In this document: positions 33,956-42,095 of the stretch, in pieces
How the letters are laid out: each line of letters opens with the position of its first letter
How positions within the stretch are numbered: the stretch's first letter is position 1
Source of the DNA: Firmicutes bacterium AF25-13AC
GTDB lineage: Bacteria > Bacillota > Clostridia > Lachnospirales > Lachnospiraceae
NCBI GenBank assembly: GCA_003478935.1
Contig: QUFP01000035.1
Location: forward strand, 1 to 47,685
DNA length: 47,685 nt
Direction of reading: 5' to 3'
Translations under genes and position numbers: made by a program
The notes under the pieces: model-generated
Told to the model about the DNA's origin: nothing
Databases searched by the model: none
What the model saw: the letters and a program-made list of their open reading frames with translations, nothing else

Positions 33956-35971
33956 TTACTTGACTACTCCCCAGACTACTGAATGTTTTTTTCCATTCCA
34001 AGTAATTGTTCCATTATATCCCCAATTTAACGCACCTTTTATTATGTAATAATTTGTTCCATAGTAGTCACAAACACCTGTATAATTCCAATCAAGCGCA
34101 CCCTTCTTCACATAATACCAGGTTCCTCCATACAGACAAAGTCCTGTATAATTCCAGTCAAGCGCACCCTTCTTTACATAATACCAGGTTCCTCCATACA
34201 GGCAAAGTCCTGTATAATTCCAGTCAAGAACACCCTGCTTAATATAATACCAAGTTCCATAGTAAAGTACCAGACCAGTATAAGACTTATCAACTTTTCC
34301 TTTCACCACATAATACCATTTATTTTTGATATTTAAAAGATTCGTAAAGGAAGTATTCTGAACACCATTTTTGATATAAATAAGATCATTTCCGCATTGA
34401 ACCAAATCAGTATAATTTGAATCAATTTGATTGTTCTTATAATAAGACCAACTTCCGTCTGTATTTTGTACCAAACCCTCCTGAACAACTGAAATATTTG
34501 ATTTATATGCTGTAGTGCTTAAAATCGGATAGCTAAATACACAATCTGCACTAGTCGTCCATTTTCCACTTGGAATATGAGTATTTCCAAATTTCTTTGT
34601 TCCAAATGCTGCTGATGAGTATGTTTCTGAACCTACTAAGAAAAAGTCGTACATAGTGGTAGACTGATCATCCCACGTAGCATCCACTGCGTACCATATG
34701 CCATTTTCCATTTGAACATAATTCCACATATGATATTCTCCACTGTCTGTTACACCAGTAACAAGCACACATGGAATACCATATTTATTGCACTGGAGCT
34801 TCATCATCTTTGCATATCCAGCACAAACAGTTTCAATCTTTCCATCACCATCTGCATCATAATATAGACTATATGGCGTCTGATAATACGGATTTCCGAT
34901 ATTTTGCATATTATTTTCATAGCTGACCATACTGCAAATCTTGTCATGAACTGCCTTTACTTTATCATATGTAGTTGCATTTGCTGGAAGCATAGCATCA
35001 ATCTGTGATTTTGTTCCATCAAACAATGGATTTACTTTACTTCCTGTAAGTACCCCAGTATCCTTAGTAGGTATTATGGTAAATGTACTTCCTGCAAGCT
35101 CAAGATCTGTTATAATACTTATTTCGCCTGACTCGAACAGCGGTGTATATACGCTATAACCAATAGTATATTTTGCACCTGAAAGCCATACTAACTCTGG
35201 ATGATCATATGTCAATGCTAAATATGCTGGAGTTACATAACTGCTAAGCCATGCAAAAATTGCCTGCTTTGTTTCTTCTGAATATACAGCCTTACCATTG
35301 GCTCCCTTTGTTACCTTCTGATTTTCAAAAATTTTTGTCAGGTTCAACTTCATCTTTGCTGTACTGGCACTACTTTTATTTGCTTCGTAAATCGCATTAT
35401 AGATACGCTTAGATGTTGCATCAAGCTGATCATAATAGTTTCCAGTTGCTGTACTGATTCCTGCCATTCCTAAATAAATTGGATTTCTGTCTACTATCAT
35501 ATCAAATGAAAATGTCTTTACAAACTCATCTCCAATTTCATAAATATCAGAATCCATATCTTCATCAGTTGAATCTACAAATGCATCCGTTGAGCACTCA
35601 GTTGTCTCATCCTCACTATTAGATTCCTGTACCAGTTCTGGCAAATTCTCATTTACTGTTTCCTGAGTCTGTTCTTGTGTACTTTCGCTTTCTGCTTCCT
35701 GAGTTTGTTCTTGTGTACTTTCGCTTTCTGCTTCCTGAGTCTGTTCTTCTATACTTTCAGTTATCGTTTCTGATGTCAGTTCTAATATCTCGGGATCAGT
35801 ACCATTAACTAGTTCCTCTGATAACTCAGAAGATGATTCTGACAACATTTCCTGACTTAGTACTTCCTGCGATGTCTGTTTTTCTTGTGCATAAGTTGCC
35901 GATCCTGCCAACATAACAAAAGCAGTAAACAATGATGCGGCCCGTTTCAATAATGCCTTATTTTTTCTCAT
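33956..35971 (-). CDS. Secreted transglutaminase-like protein with cell-wall/glucan-binding repeats
   Basis: 671 residues. Signal peptide MRKNKALLKRAASLFTAFVMLAG (in part) cut after TYA. Residues ~40-150 are a Ser/Glu/Gln-rich linker with 12-residue repeats. The core contains a transglutaminase/protease fold with triad Cys383 (TVCAGYAKMM), His414 (GEYHMWNYV) and Asp430 (YAVDATWDD). The last ~180 residues are aromatic 22-residue repeats such as GLCLYGGTWYYVKKGALDW, like choline/glucan-binding repeats, so the protein is probably held non-covalently at the surface. A c-di-GMP-I riboswitch (36050-36128) in the leader ties expression to the motile/sessile switch. Adhesin or matrix maturation is inferred. 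Confidence 0.87.
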   Translation of the reverse strand: MRKNKALLKRAASLFTAFVMLAGSATYAQEKQTSQEVLSQEMLSESSSELSEELVNGTDPEILELTSETITESIEEQTQEAESESTQEQTQEAESESTQEQTQETVNENLPELVQESNSEDETTECSTDAFVDSTDEDMDSDIYEIGDEFVKTFSFDMIVDRNPIYLGMAGISTATGNYYDQLDATSKRIYNAIYEANKSSASTAKMKLNLTKIFENQKVTKGANGKAVYSEETKQAIFAWLSSYVTPAYLALTYDHPELVWLSGAKYTIGYSVYTPLFESGEISIITDLELAGSTFTIIPTKDTGVLTGSKVNPLFDGTKSQIDAMLPANATTYDKVKAVHDKICSMVSYENNMQNIGNPYYQTPYSLYYDADGDGKIETVCAGYAKMMKLQCNKYGIPCVLVTGVTDSGEYHMWNYVQMENGIWYAVDATWDDQSTTMYDFFLVGSETYSSAAFGTKKFGNTHIPSGKWTTSADCVFSYPILSTTAYKSNISVVQEGLVQNTDGSWSYYKNNQIDSNYTDLVQCGNDLIYIKNGVQNTSFTNLLNIKNKWYYVVKGKVDKSYTGLVLYYGTWYYIKQGVLDWNYTGLCLYGGTWYYVKKGALDWNYTGLCLYGGTWYYVKKGALDWNYTGVCDYYGTNYYIIKGALNWGYNGTITWNGKKHSVVWGVVK
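34078..34280 (-). repeat. Tandem 66-bp repeats coding for wall-binding modules
   Basis: The word TATAATTCCA/GTCAAG recurs at 34081, 34147 and 34213, exactly 66 bases apart. The middle copies are almost identical in DNA and more divergent ones flank them on both sides. This can change in copy number by recombination and is hard to assemble. Confidence 0.85.
35662..35769 (-). repeat. Tandem 36-bp repeats coding for a Glu/Ser/Gln linker
   Basis: Three copies starting with CCTGAGT at 35662, 35698 and 35734; the first two differ by one base, the third by a few. They encode EAESESTQEQTQ. Confidence 0.85.
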
Positions 35972-36021
35972 CCAGTACTCCCTCTTTCTATTGTATCTCT
36001 AGACAATTACTTCTTAATACT

Positions 36022-36046
36022 AAAAAATCACAGAGTTTCCCCTGCA
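36022..36046 (-). terminator. Riboswitch expression-platform terminator
   Basis: On the minus strand GCAGGG-GAAA-CTCTGT followed by ATTTTTT, directly downstream of the c-di-GMP aptamer and upstream of the transglutaminase start. Its 5' arm overlaps sequence (TTGCAG) that can alternatively pair with CTGCAG at the aptamer's 3' edge. Confidence 0.6.
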
Positions 36047-36049
36047 ATT

Positions 36050-36128
36050 TTTAACTGCAGCTGGCTGACATTTTACAGTCCCTATAGCTTTGCGTCACTG
36101 CCTTTCGACAGCTTTGCCAAACTATTTT
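36050..36128 (-). ncRNA. Cyclic di-GMP-I riboswitch (GEMM-I)
   Basis: The minus strand carries the conserved GEMM-I core in order: GGCAAA (36113-36118), a stem CTGTC-GAAA-GGCAG with the GNRA loop, the invariant GACGCAAAGC, then GGGACT and CAGCCAGCTGC forming the second helix. A terminator follows at 36022-36046 and the only downstream gene is the surface transglutaminase. A TTGACA box on the same strand near 36205-36210 could be its -35. Confidence 0.9.
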
Positions 36129-36251
36129 TTTGTGAAAAATCATCAAATGACTCTCCATTGTAACCTATCTCCATTTTTATTAGTATCACGCATCGCCTTT
36201 TCTGTCAATAACTTTCTTCCAGATTCTTAATAATATGACTCTTTTCAGTGC

Positions 36252-36281
36252 TTGACAGGCAATTTAAGCTTGTCTTATAAT
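36252..36281 (+). promoter_or_regulatory. Promoter of the FAD-dependent dehydrogenase gene
   Basis: TTGACA (36252-36257), 18-base spacer, TATAAT (36276-36281). The leader to ATG 36396 is about 105 bases, long enough for the structure at 36309-36353. Confidence 0.8.
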
Positions 36282-36308
36282 AAATTATAATACAAGCGCA
36301 CACTTCAC

Positions 36309-36353
36309 TATGGGGCAAAAAGTTTCACCCTATTTTTTATTATATCATTTTTC
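36309..36353 (+). promoter_or_regulatory. Possible attenuator in the FAD dehydrogenase leader
   Basis: ATGGGG pairs with ACCCTAT and is followed at once by TTTTTT, like an intrinsic terminator within the 5' leader. The same GGGG(C)AAAAA can instead pair with a distal TTTTTCCCC (about 36348-36356), giving two exclusive folds. No known riboswitch class is recognised. Confidence 0.35.
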
Positions 36354-36395
36354 CCCTGTGAAAAAAAGTCTTATTTGCGCGGAAATGAGGTTTTT

Positions 36396-37775
36396 ATGAA
36401 ACATTACGATATTATTATTATCGGCGCCGGTCCTGGCGGTATTTTCTCCGCATACGAACTGGCAACCAAACGCCCTGATTTAAAAATCGCTGTATTTGAG
36501 GCTGGAAATCGTCTTGAGAAAAGAAAGTGCCCAATTGACGGCAAGCGCGTAACAAAATGTATACACTGCAAAACCTGTGCTATCATGAATGGCTTTGGCG
36601 GTGCCGGTGCTTTCTCTGATGGAAAATATAATATTACGAATGAATTTGGCGGCACACTTTACGAGTACATCGGAAAAAACAAAGCAACGGAACTTATGGA
36701 ATATGTTGATGAAATTAATATGGCCTACGGTGGCGAGGGCACACGCCTATACTCTTCTGCAAATTCCAGCTTTAAACGTGTCTGTCTGCAGCACAACCTT
36801 CACCTTCTTGAGGCATCTGTCCGTCATCTCGGAACAGACAAAAACTATGAAGTTCTCAGTAACCTTTATAATTTGTTAAAAGACAAGGTTAGTTTCTATT
36901 TCATGACACCAGTTCAGAATGTTGCAATCATGGACAATGGTGACTATGAGATTATTACAGAGAACGAGAAATATACATGTGAGAAATGTATTATCTCCGT
37001 TGGTCGAAGTGGAAGCAAATGGATGGAGCAAATCTGCCATAACCTTGAAATTCCAACAAATTCAAGCCGTGTTGACATTGGTGTTCGCGTAGAGCTTCCT
37101 GCTGAGGTATTTGCCCCGATCACAGATGAGCTCTATGAAAGTAAGATTGTATACCAGACTGAAAAATATCAGGATCGTGTGCGTACCTTCTGCATGAATC
37201 CAAAGGGCGCTGTAGTTACAGAAAACACAAATGGTATTATCACAGTAAACGGACACAGCTATGAAAATCCTGCCCTTCACACAAAGAATACAAACTTCGC
37301 ACTGCTTGTTTCCAAACACTTCACTGAACCGTTTAAGGACAGCAATGAATACGGTGAGAGTATAGCTCGTCTGTCTAACATGCTTGGAGGCGGCGTTATG
37401 GTTCAGCGCTTTGGTGATTTGATCCGCGGTCAGAGAAGTAACCCTAAGCGTATCGCAGAGTCTTTCCTTACACCAACTCTCGATGCTACGCCAGGCGATT
37501 TAAGCCTTGTAATGCCAAAGCGTATTCTCGACGGCATCATTGAAATGATCTATGCGCTTGACAATATTGCTCCTGGTACCGCAAACGATGACACACTTCT
37601 CTATGGTGTCGAAGTTAAATTTTACAACATGGAGGTTCAGATTGATAATCATCTTGAGACTCGCCACAAAAATCTCTTTGTAATCGGTGATGGCAGCGGT
37701 GTTACCCACTCTCTGTCACATGCATCTGCAAGCGGCATCTACGTTGCACGCCATCTGCTCGGTGAAATCGAATAA
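36396..37775 (+). CDS. FAD-dependent dehydrogenase (COG2509 type)
   Basis: Flavoprotein oxidoreductase of unknown substrate. 459 residues from ATG 36396, with GAGG five bases upstream (a TTG 21 bases earlier is less likely). Rossmann motif YDIIIIGAGPGGIFSAYELA (in part) at the N-terminus. A cysteine cluster CPIDGKRVTKCIHCKTCAIMNG near 45-66 (in part) could bind a metal or Fe-S centre, and FGGAGAFSDGK follows. The FAD-binding C-terminal motif is LFVIGDGSGVTHSLSHASASG (in part). Related proteins are described as uncharacterised NAD(FAD)-utilising dehydrogenases. Single-gene unit with a strong promoter and structured leader. Confidence 0.85.
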   Translation: MKHYDIIIIGAGPGGIFSAYELATKRPDLKIAVFEAGNRLEKRKCPIDGKRVTKCIHCKTCAIMNGFGGAGAFSDGKYNITNEFGGTLYEYIGKNKATELMEYVDEINMAYGGEGTRLYSSANSSFKRVCLQHNLHLLEASVRHLGTDKNYEVLSNLYNLLKDKVSFYFMTPVQNVAIMDNGDYEIITENEKYTCEKCIISVGRSGSKWMEQICHNLEIPTNSSRVDIGVRVELPAEVFAPITDELYESKIVYQTEKYQDRVRTFCMNPKGAVVTENTNGIITVNGHSYENPALHTKNTNFALLVSKHFTEPFKDSNEYGESIARLSNMLGGGVMVQRFGDLIRGQRSNPKRIAESFLTPTLDATPGDLSLVMPKRILDGIIEMIYALDNIAPGTANDDTLLYGVEVKFYNMEVQIDNHLETRHKNLFVIGDGSGVTHSLSHASASGIYVARHLLGEIE

Positions 37776-37776
37776 A

Positions 37777-37820
37777 TAAAAAAAATAGCCTCTGGGGACA
37801 TGTACTGTCCCAGAGCTATT
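37777..37820 (-). terminator. Terminator of the rsmI operon
   Basis: AATAGC-TCTGGGACA pairs with TGTCCC-AGAGGCTATT on the minus strand, followed by eight T. The stem overlaps the rsmI stop codon. It may also stop the convergent FAD gene. Confidence 0.85.
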
Positions 37821-38667
37821 AGTTATTTTCTGACTTTAACAATGCCTGATAAATATCTCTTTTGCTGACGCCGCGATCCTTCGCAACCTGCTTCATCGCA
37901 TCCTTGCGGTTCATATCTTCATACAGCGCCATGTGCTCTTCAATTGTCATTTCTTCCCATGACTGCTGTTTTTGCTTATTTAAATCTTCTCTGTCAGCTC
38001 CCTCAATGATAATTACGCACTCACCTCTCGGCTCCTCTATGTCGCGATAATGAGCTAATGCACCATCTAACGTATCTGCATATACAGTTTCATGCTTTTT
38101 AGTAAGCTCTCTGCAGATACGAACCTTTCTTGATCCGAGTGTCTTAAAAAGCTCCTCAAGCGTCTTTACGAGGTGATGAGGTGCTTCATAAAGAATAATA
38201 GTTCTTGTCTCATCCTGCAATTCCTCAAGAATTTGCGCACGCTGCTTTTTATCTGCCGGAAGAAATGCCTCAAATGCAAATCTTCTTGTAGATAAACCAG
38301 ACATAGTAAGTGCGGTTATACATGCAACAGGGCCGGGAAGAGATGTCACCTTAATCCCTGCCTCATAACACTTTTGAACCAGAACTTCACCTGGATCAGA
38401 AATGCCCGGCGTTCCTGCATCTGTAATGCAGGCAATATTTTTGCCATCCAGAATCAAACCAACCAGATATTCAGCCTTATCATATTTATTGTATTCATGA
38501 TAGCTTGTCATTGGCGTATGAATATCAAAATGATTCAGAAGCTTTTGACTATTTCTTGTATCCTCTGCTGCAATAAGATCTACTTCCTTTAACGTGCGCA
38601 GCACGCGAAATGTGATATCCTCAAGATTTCCAATCGGAGTTGCACACAGATAAAGCATTCCTGCCAT
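37819..38667 (-). CDS. rsmI: 16S rRNA (cytidine-1402-2'-O)-methyltransferase
   Basis: Methylates the ribose of C1402 in the decoding centre. 282 residues. Hallmarks: LYLCATPIGNLEDITFRVL near 5-23, AEDTRNSQKLL, the glycine-rich SAM loop ITDAGTPGISDPGE near 82-95, LPGPVACITAL, FAFEAFLP and LYEAPHHL. The C-terminal ~30 residues form a helix-turn-helix-like tail (AMKQVAKDRGVSKRDIYQALL). AAGGAAG precedes the ATG. Order rsmI after trmN6 matches yabB-yabC in Bacillus. Confidence 0.96.
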   Translation of the reverse strand: MAGMLYLCATPIGNLEDITFRVLRTLKEVDLIAAEDTRNSQKLLNHFDIHTPMTSYHEYNKYDKAEYLVGLILDGKNIACITDAGTPGISDPGEVLVQKCYEAGIKVTSLPGPVACITALTMSGLSTRRFAFEAFLPADKKQRAQILEELQDETRTIILYEAPHHLVKTLEELFKTLGSRKVRICRELTKKHETVYADTLDGALAHYRDIEEPRGECVIIIEGADREDLNKQKQQSWEEMTIEEHMALYEDMNRKDAMKQVAKDRGVSKRDIYQALLKSENN

Positions 38668-38702
38668 AACTTTCTTCCTTCCATTTTCATGTTTGTGTCT
38701 TT

Positions 38703-39442
38703 TCAGAGCCTTCCGTGAATCATTTTAATCTGTTTGCTCTCTTGTCCATCTTCGTCAAACAATACAAGAGGCGCTTCGACGCGAATCTGCGTATTGCCGC
38801 CACGGATTCCTTCTATCAACACCAGATTAGCCTCCTGCGATGCCTTTGGATGCACCATACAAAGCGCCTAGGTGACATTTTATATTGCTTCATCAGACAT
38901 ATGATATCTCCAAGACGATATGGTCGGTGCACCATATACATACGTCCTCCGGCCACCAATACATTCGCACTCTCACGAATCACATCCTCTAAGCTGCATA
39001 AAATTTCATGACGCGATACTGCCTTACTGTAATCAGCACCTACAAGGCCGCTTCCACCTGCCATATACGGTGGGTTGACTGTGACTACGTTAAAAACGCC
39101 TTTTCCAAAAAGAGTCTTTGTATTTTTCAAATCACCACAGATAATTGATACCTTATCCCCTAGATGATTTAACATCACACTTCGAGATGCCATTTTTGCA
39201 ACTTCCTCTTGGATCTCCAGACCAGTAAAATGCGATGCCGCTGTCTTTGCCGTCATTAAAATAGGAACCACACCTGTCCCAGTACAAAAATCCAGCACAC
39301 GCTCTCCCTCAGAAGCCTTTGCAAACCACGATAGGAGCACTGCATCCACGCCATAGCAGAAACGTCCCGGATGCTGAATCAGCATTAACCCGTTGCGCTC
39401 TAAATCGTCTAATCTCTCACCTGGCTTAAGCTCACTTATCAT
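38703..39442 (-). CDS. TrmN6/YabB-type tRNA adenine methyltransferase, single-base frameshift
   Basis: SAM-dependent methyltransferase of the tRNA1(Val) (adenine-37-N6) family. SAM loop is VLDFCTGTGVVPILM, followed by GLEIQ, and the N6-amino-methylase motif is NPPY in VTVNPPYMAGG. I choose ATG 39442 (MISELKPGERLDD), with GGAAGG ten bases upstream; it overlaps the yaaT stop by 11 bases. The frame breaks at about 38859: one missing base (for example TTTCGT read as TTTGT) separates SPRRF from MVHPKASQEANLVLIEGIRGG (in part). Repaired, the protein is about 247 residues and ends at TGA 38703-38705 with the normal C-terminus. Confidence 0.87.
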
Positions 39443-40352
39443 TAAGCTTAGACCTTCCTTCCCTCTTGTCAAGCCTGTCTAAATCTTCAAGCTCCTTTAA
39501 TTCCTTATCGGACAGCTGCGTTTTTTCCCTTCTCTTATGAGGACGGAATTTCAGCTGAGAAACCTTGTATTCACGAATTTCCTTCTCATCCTTATTTACG
39601 GTAACGATGACTTTTACTTCCTGGCGAAGCACACTTACACTTGAAACCTCTCCCTTTAGTCCGTCATCTGTCGTCACACAATCACCTACACTTGGAAGCT
39701 TACTGTTTAAATACTCGTATGTCTCCTCCTCGTTCTTTAAACAACACATCAATCGTCCGCAGACACCGGAAATTTTAACAGGATTTAAAGACAGATTTTG
39801 CTCCTTTGCCATCTTGATAGAAACTGGCGCAAATTCAGATAAATATGAATTACAGCACAATGGTCTTCCACAGCTGCCAATTCCACCAATAATCTTTGCC
39901 TCATCACGCACACCAATCTGACGAAGTTCAATACGAGTACGAAATACCGATGCCAGATCCTTTACAAGCTCACGAAAATCAACTCTTCCATCTGCCGTAA
40001 AGTAAAAAAGAACCTTATTATTATCAAACGTATACTCTGCATCAATAAGCTTCATATCAAGACCATGCTTTGCGATTTTTTCCTGACAGATCTTAAATGC
40101 ATCCTTTTCCTTCTGTCTGTTTTCATCTGCAACTGCATCGTCTTGTGGTGTAGCAATACGAATTACTGGCTTTAATGGCTGAAACACCTTTTCTTCATCC
40201 ATATCTTTCACGCCAAGCACAACATAGCCATACTCAACGCCTCTTGCTGTCTCTACAATAACATGCATTCCCGTTGTAATATCCATATCAAGCGGATTAA
40301 AATAATACACCTTTCCGGCTCTGCGGAAACGCACACCGATGACCTTTATCAT
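39432..40352 (-). CDS. ricT: PSP1-domain protein RicT/YaaT
   Basis: In Bacillus YaaT (RicT) forms the Fe-S-containing Y-complex with YlbF and YmcA, acting on RNase Y-dependent mRNA processing and on Spo0A activation. 306 residues with the PSP1 C-terminal domain (KIIGGIGSCGRPLCCNSYL, in part, and KISGVCGRLMCCLKNEEETYEYL, in part), whose six cysteines are the likely cluster ligands. The C-terminal ~30 residues are highly charged. It lies 18 bases after holB, as in the Bacillus order holB-yaaT. Confidence 0.93.
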   Translation of the reverse strand: MIKVIGVRFRRAGKVYYFNPLDMDITTGMHVIVETARGVEYGYVVLGVKDMDEEKVFQPLKPVIRIATPQDDAVADENRQKEKDAFKICQEKIAKHGLDMKLIDAEYTFDNNKVLFYFTADGRVDFRELVKDLASVFRTRIELRQIGVRDEAKIIGGIGSCGRPLCCNSYLSEFAPVSIKMAKEQNLSLNPVKISGVCGRLMCCLKNEEETYEYLNSKLPSVGDCVTTDDGLKGEVSSVSVLRQEVKVIVTVNKDEKEIREYKVSQLKFRPHKRREKTQLSDKELKELEDLDRLDKREGRSKLNDK

Positions 40353-40370
40353 AATTTTTCCAAACCTTTC

Positions 40371-41372
40371 CTATTTCTGGCACTCTCTGATCGTCAGCCA
40401 CAAAAGCTCCAGCGTCAGCTGGAAATTTACATTTGCGTCCAGTCTGGCTGACGCGGTATTTATAGCCTCCAGAATGCGGTTTATTTCATTATAACCACAT
40501 GTCTGAGCAACCTTATTGATTGCGCTGTACTCCTCTGCAAAGATCAGAAGATTCGGATCTCTTGTTGCCTTAAAGATCAGAATATCCCGATACCACATCT
40601 GCATAAAACCAAAGCAGTCCTTAATGCTCAGTTTATATTCCTCAAGCTTTGCAATACTTTCAAGTAGCTCTGAAAATGGCATCTTAGAGGCTGTCTTTAA
40701 TAATAGCATAATCGTCTGAATCATTGAAATAAAATCATCCGACTGTGCCAGCTTCAATCCCTTTCCGATATTTCCCTGTGAGAATTTTTCAAGTGTTGGA
40801 ATCTTATCCTCATCCACACCTTTTTCTCTCATGTACGAAGTAAATGCTTCTGACTCAACTGGCTTCATATTCAGTACAATGCTTCTTGAGAGAATTGTTT
40901 CAAGCATTGATGCTGCATTTGTTGTAAGCAATAAAATAATACCATAAGCCGGAGGCTCCTCTATTGTCTTTAAAAGAGCATTCTGTGCCTGAACAGACAG
41001 CTTTTGCGCCTCGTCTACAATATAAATCTTATACGGACTGCAATATGGCTTAATCTGGATATCTCCGATAATCTGAGTTCTGACGTCATCTACACCGATT
41101 ACCGTTGGCTTCTCATGACCTGGAAAAATTACATCAGGATGATTACCGCTCAAAAATTGTGTGCATGAATGGCACACGCCGCACGGTCTGTTGGCAGGTT
41201 CTGCCTGACACTCCAATGTCTGTGCAAATGCCTTCGCCGCCGTCATCTTTCCCAGACCATCCTCTCCGCTTATGACATAGCAGTGTGATACCTTCCCGGA
41301 AGAGATCGCATGTAAAAAATGTTCCTTTATCTGTTCATTTCCGATTAATTCTGAAAAACCGCCTGCATGCAT
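40371..41372 (-). CDS. holB: DNA polymerase III delta-prime subunit
   Basis: Clamp-loader AAA+ subunit. I place the start at ATG 41372 (MHAGGFSELIGNEQIKEHF), ten bases after GGGAGG, rather than at 41429. Walker A is GEDGLGKMTAAKAF, Walker B IYIVDEAQKL, and the zinc-binding set is LECQ...CGVCHSC. Sensor motif TTNAASMLETILSRS replaces the usual SRC with SRS. About 333 residues, a normal length. Sits between a guanylate-kinase-like gene and yaaT. Confidence 0.93.
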   Translation of the reverse strand: MHAGGFSELIGNEQIKEHFLHAISSGKVSHCYVISGEDGLGKMTAAKAFAQTLECQAEPANRPCGVCHSCTQFLSGNHPDVIFPGHEKPTVIGVDDVRTQIIGDIQIKPYCSPYKIYIVDEAQKLSVQAQNALLKTIEEPPAYGIILLLTTNAASMLETILSRSIVLNMKPVESEAFTSYMREKGVDEDKIPTLEKFSQGNIGKGLKLAQSDDFISMIQTIMLLLKTASKMPFSELLESIAKLEEYKLSIKDCFGFMQMWYRDILIFKATRDPNLLIFAEEYSAINKVAQTCGYNEINRILEAINTASARLDANVNFQLTLELLWLTIRECQK

Positions 41373-41461
41373 ATCAAAATCGCCTCCCATCTTATCGTAA
41401 CGATCCATTTTTCTGTTTATGAACTGCATTTATCATAGCACAACTTTAATAAATAGTCTAG

Positions 41462-42043
41462 TTACAGTTCATGTTCAATGTATGATAAAACTTCTTTAAG
41501 ACAGCACTCTCTATCCTCATTCTTAAAGCGTTTTATAATATTTGCAGCCTTTAGCTTTTCTTCAGAAAAATCGGCCTGATCAGCCAAAAAGCGTCTGCAC
41601 ATCTCCTCATATTTTGCAGTTTTTTGCGTGCGCTCTCTTGCAATAGCCCGCTCTAAGCGGAGCCCATCCTCTACCTCAAGATACACAGGAATCATAGTTT
41701 CTGCTCCAAAATGCGCACGAATCGGCACATACGATTCAAGTGTTCCAATTGTCATATAAACAGAATTATCATCAAACTGTCCATCATCTGCTGTCGCATA
41801 AATCCAATCACCGTATACGGTATGGTAAACACGCTTTTCTATAATTTTTCCTTCGTTTTCCATTTTGGCAATCTCACTGTCTGTCACAAAGAAATATTCT
41901 CTTCCATTTTCTTCGTGATCGCGTATAGGTCTCGTCGTATACAATATGATTTCCTTTGGTGAAGGATTAAGTTTTTCCTTTACTTTTCTGTAGATAGTAT
42001 CTTTTCCAGATGCACTCTTTCCCATAAAATAGATAATTTTCAT
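41462..42043 (-). CDS. Guanylate kinase-like protein
   Basis: 193 residues. P-loop FMGKSASGKDTIYRKV near 6-21, the GMP-binding stretch TTRPIRDHEENGREYFFV near 41-58, VYGDWIYATADD (compare YYGTP in classic Gmk), and the lid RTIARERTQ-like AIARERTQKTAKYEEMCRR. Length fits guanylate kinase (about 200), but the divergence of the YGTP motif and P-loop suggests an accessory paralogue rather than the essential enzyme. In Bacillus the equivalent position holds tmk, so this is a replacement within the conserved cluster. 32 bases before the holB reading frame. Confidence 0.8.
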   Translation of the reverse strand: MKIIYFMGKSASGKDTIYRKVKEKLNPSPKEIILYTTRPIRDHEENGREYFFVTDSEIAKMENEGKIIEKRVYHTVYGDWIYATADDGQFDDNSVYMTIGTLESYVPIRAHFGAETMIPVYLEVEDGLRLERAIARERTQKTAKYEEMCRRFLADQADFSEEKLKAANIIKRFKNEDRECCLKEVLSYIEHEL

Positions 42044-42095
42044 ATCTTCTTTTCCTTTTTGTTGTTTGTACTATTTAGCTTCTGTTTTTATGTTA

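Noticed and set aside
34006..34242. Plus-strand reading frame of 78 codons inside the repeat region
   Set aside because: It is the complement of the 66-bp repeats of the transglutaminase gene; repeated peptide, no ribosome site.
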